Of a stretch of 5,363 bases of DNA, positions 4,908 to 5,363 are shown in pieces. Position 1 is the stretch's first letter, and each line of letters starts with the position of its first letter. The notes under the pieces were generated by a model that was not told where the DNA came from, ran no database searches, and saw only the letters and a list, made by a program, of their open reading frames with translations. Both the position numbers and the translations under genes were made by a program. The DNA is from Hyphomicrobiaceae bacterium. GTDB lineage: Bacteria > Pseudomonadota > Alphaproteobacteria > Rhizobiales > Hyphomicrobiaceae. Where the stretch lies: assembly GCA_025359005.1 (NCBI GenBank), contig JANYHP010000063.1, positions 1 through 5,363 of the forward strand, given 5' to 3'.

Positions 4908-5363
4908 CTATCCGATGATCGCATGGGGCACGAAACGCGACGTGTTCTGTGTGATGCGGCCGGCGTCCTCGCGGATGCCGATGCCGCAGGGTTTATCACC
5001 CACGATCCAGCTGCCGATGACCGGCGTCTGCCCATCGAAGGCGGGCATGGAGGCGAGGGCCTGCACGACAGCGTTTGCTGCATCATAGGGCCCCGCAGTG
5101 GCTTCGAGCACCGAGCCGTCGGCCACCAGCGTGATGTTGCTGCCCTCACGCGAGGCCAGCGGCTTCAGCACAAAGCTGCCACCGAGCCGGGACGCGGCCG
5201 GATCGTCGGCAAAATAGCTTTCGAGCAGATTGGGGTGGCCGGGTGTCATCGCCCACAGCAGCGGCAGGATGCCCTTGTTCGACAGAATGGCTTTCCACGG
5301 CGGCTCGATGAAGCGCGTCCGGTGCATGGCAGGCGCTGTGAAGAAGTCCTCGGCGAACATCCA
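4908..5363 (-). CDS. Glutathionylspermidine synthase family protein, C-terminal part (runs off right edge)
   Basis: The 151 residues visible are the C-terminal portion of an ATP-grasp enzyme of the glutathionylspermidine synthase (GSP_synth) family, which join a carboxylate to an amine with ATP. Signature stretches in order from the edge are: a Trp-Met-Phe start typical of the family's PWEWM region, EPPWKAILSNKG (20-31), GHPNLLESYF (42-51), KPLASREGSNI (67-77, glycine-rich nucleotide loop), PVIGSWIVGDKPCGIGIRED (114-133) and ITQNTSRFVPH (137-147) close to the C-terminus. The family is usually about 380-400 residues in this single-domain form, so roughly 230 residues lie outside. The frame is open to the edge, and the ATG at 5360 is internal. 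Most members lack proof of making glutathionylspermidine, so the substrate is open. The adjacent DUF350 gene is its usual partner. Confidence 0.93.
   Translation of the reverse strand, partial: WMFAEDFFTAPAMHRTRFIEPPWKAILSNKGILPLLWAMTPGHPNLLESYFADDPAASRLGGSFVLKPLASREGSNITLVADGSVLEATAGPYDAANAVVQALASMPAFDGQTPVIGSWIVGDKPCGIGIREDAGRITQNTSRFVPHAIIG

Overview
The window reads as a chromosomal piece of a high-GC alphaproteobacterium, most likely of the order Hyphomicrobiales. The evidence is the tolQ-tolR-tolA order, a TolA with a proline-rich stalk, a short MltB-type transglycosylase of the form common in that order, and strong scarcity of GANTC sites (3 in 5.4 kb), as expected where a CcrM-type methylase is present. 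Species cannot be named from the sequence alone.

Layout. Positions 1-168 lie past the end of tolA and may hold the first codons of tolB, though its start is not clear. Positions 169-2532 carry, on the minus strand, tolQ, tolR and tolA, the inner-membrane motor of the Tol-Pal envelope system. A 116-bp spacer between tolQ and tolR holds three consecutive inverted repeats. Positions 2533-3112 are a gene-free divergent region of about 580 bp. On the plus strand follow a secreted lytic murein transglycosylase (3113-3937) and a tiny exported protein of unknown function with a Cys pair (4068-4259). These end at a strong rho-independent terminator (4386-4425). On the minus strand, running towards that terminator, are the 3' part of a glutathionylspermidine-synthase-family ATP-grasp gene (4908 to the right edge) and a DUF350 four-helix membrane protein (4446-4844).

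How the genes relate. TolQ and TolR form the proton-driven stator and TolA carries the force across the periplasm, where TolB and Pal (expected beyond the left edge) would be engaged. The divergently placed transglycosylase cleaves peptidoglycan, so the two divergent units share a cell-envelope theme, but no shared control site is proven. The ATP-grasp/DUF350 pair matches a widespread bacterial pairing (as in the E. coli yjfL-yjfM-yjfC locus) whose substrate is not settled. No mobile element, CRISPR array, rRNA or tRNA was seen. The window is mostly conserved housekeeping sequence. Its least explained parts are the hairpin cluster between tolQ and tolR, the long divergent region, and the small Cys-pair protein.
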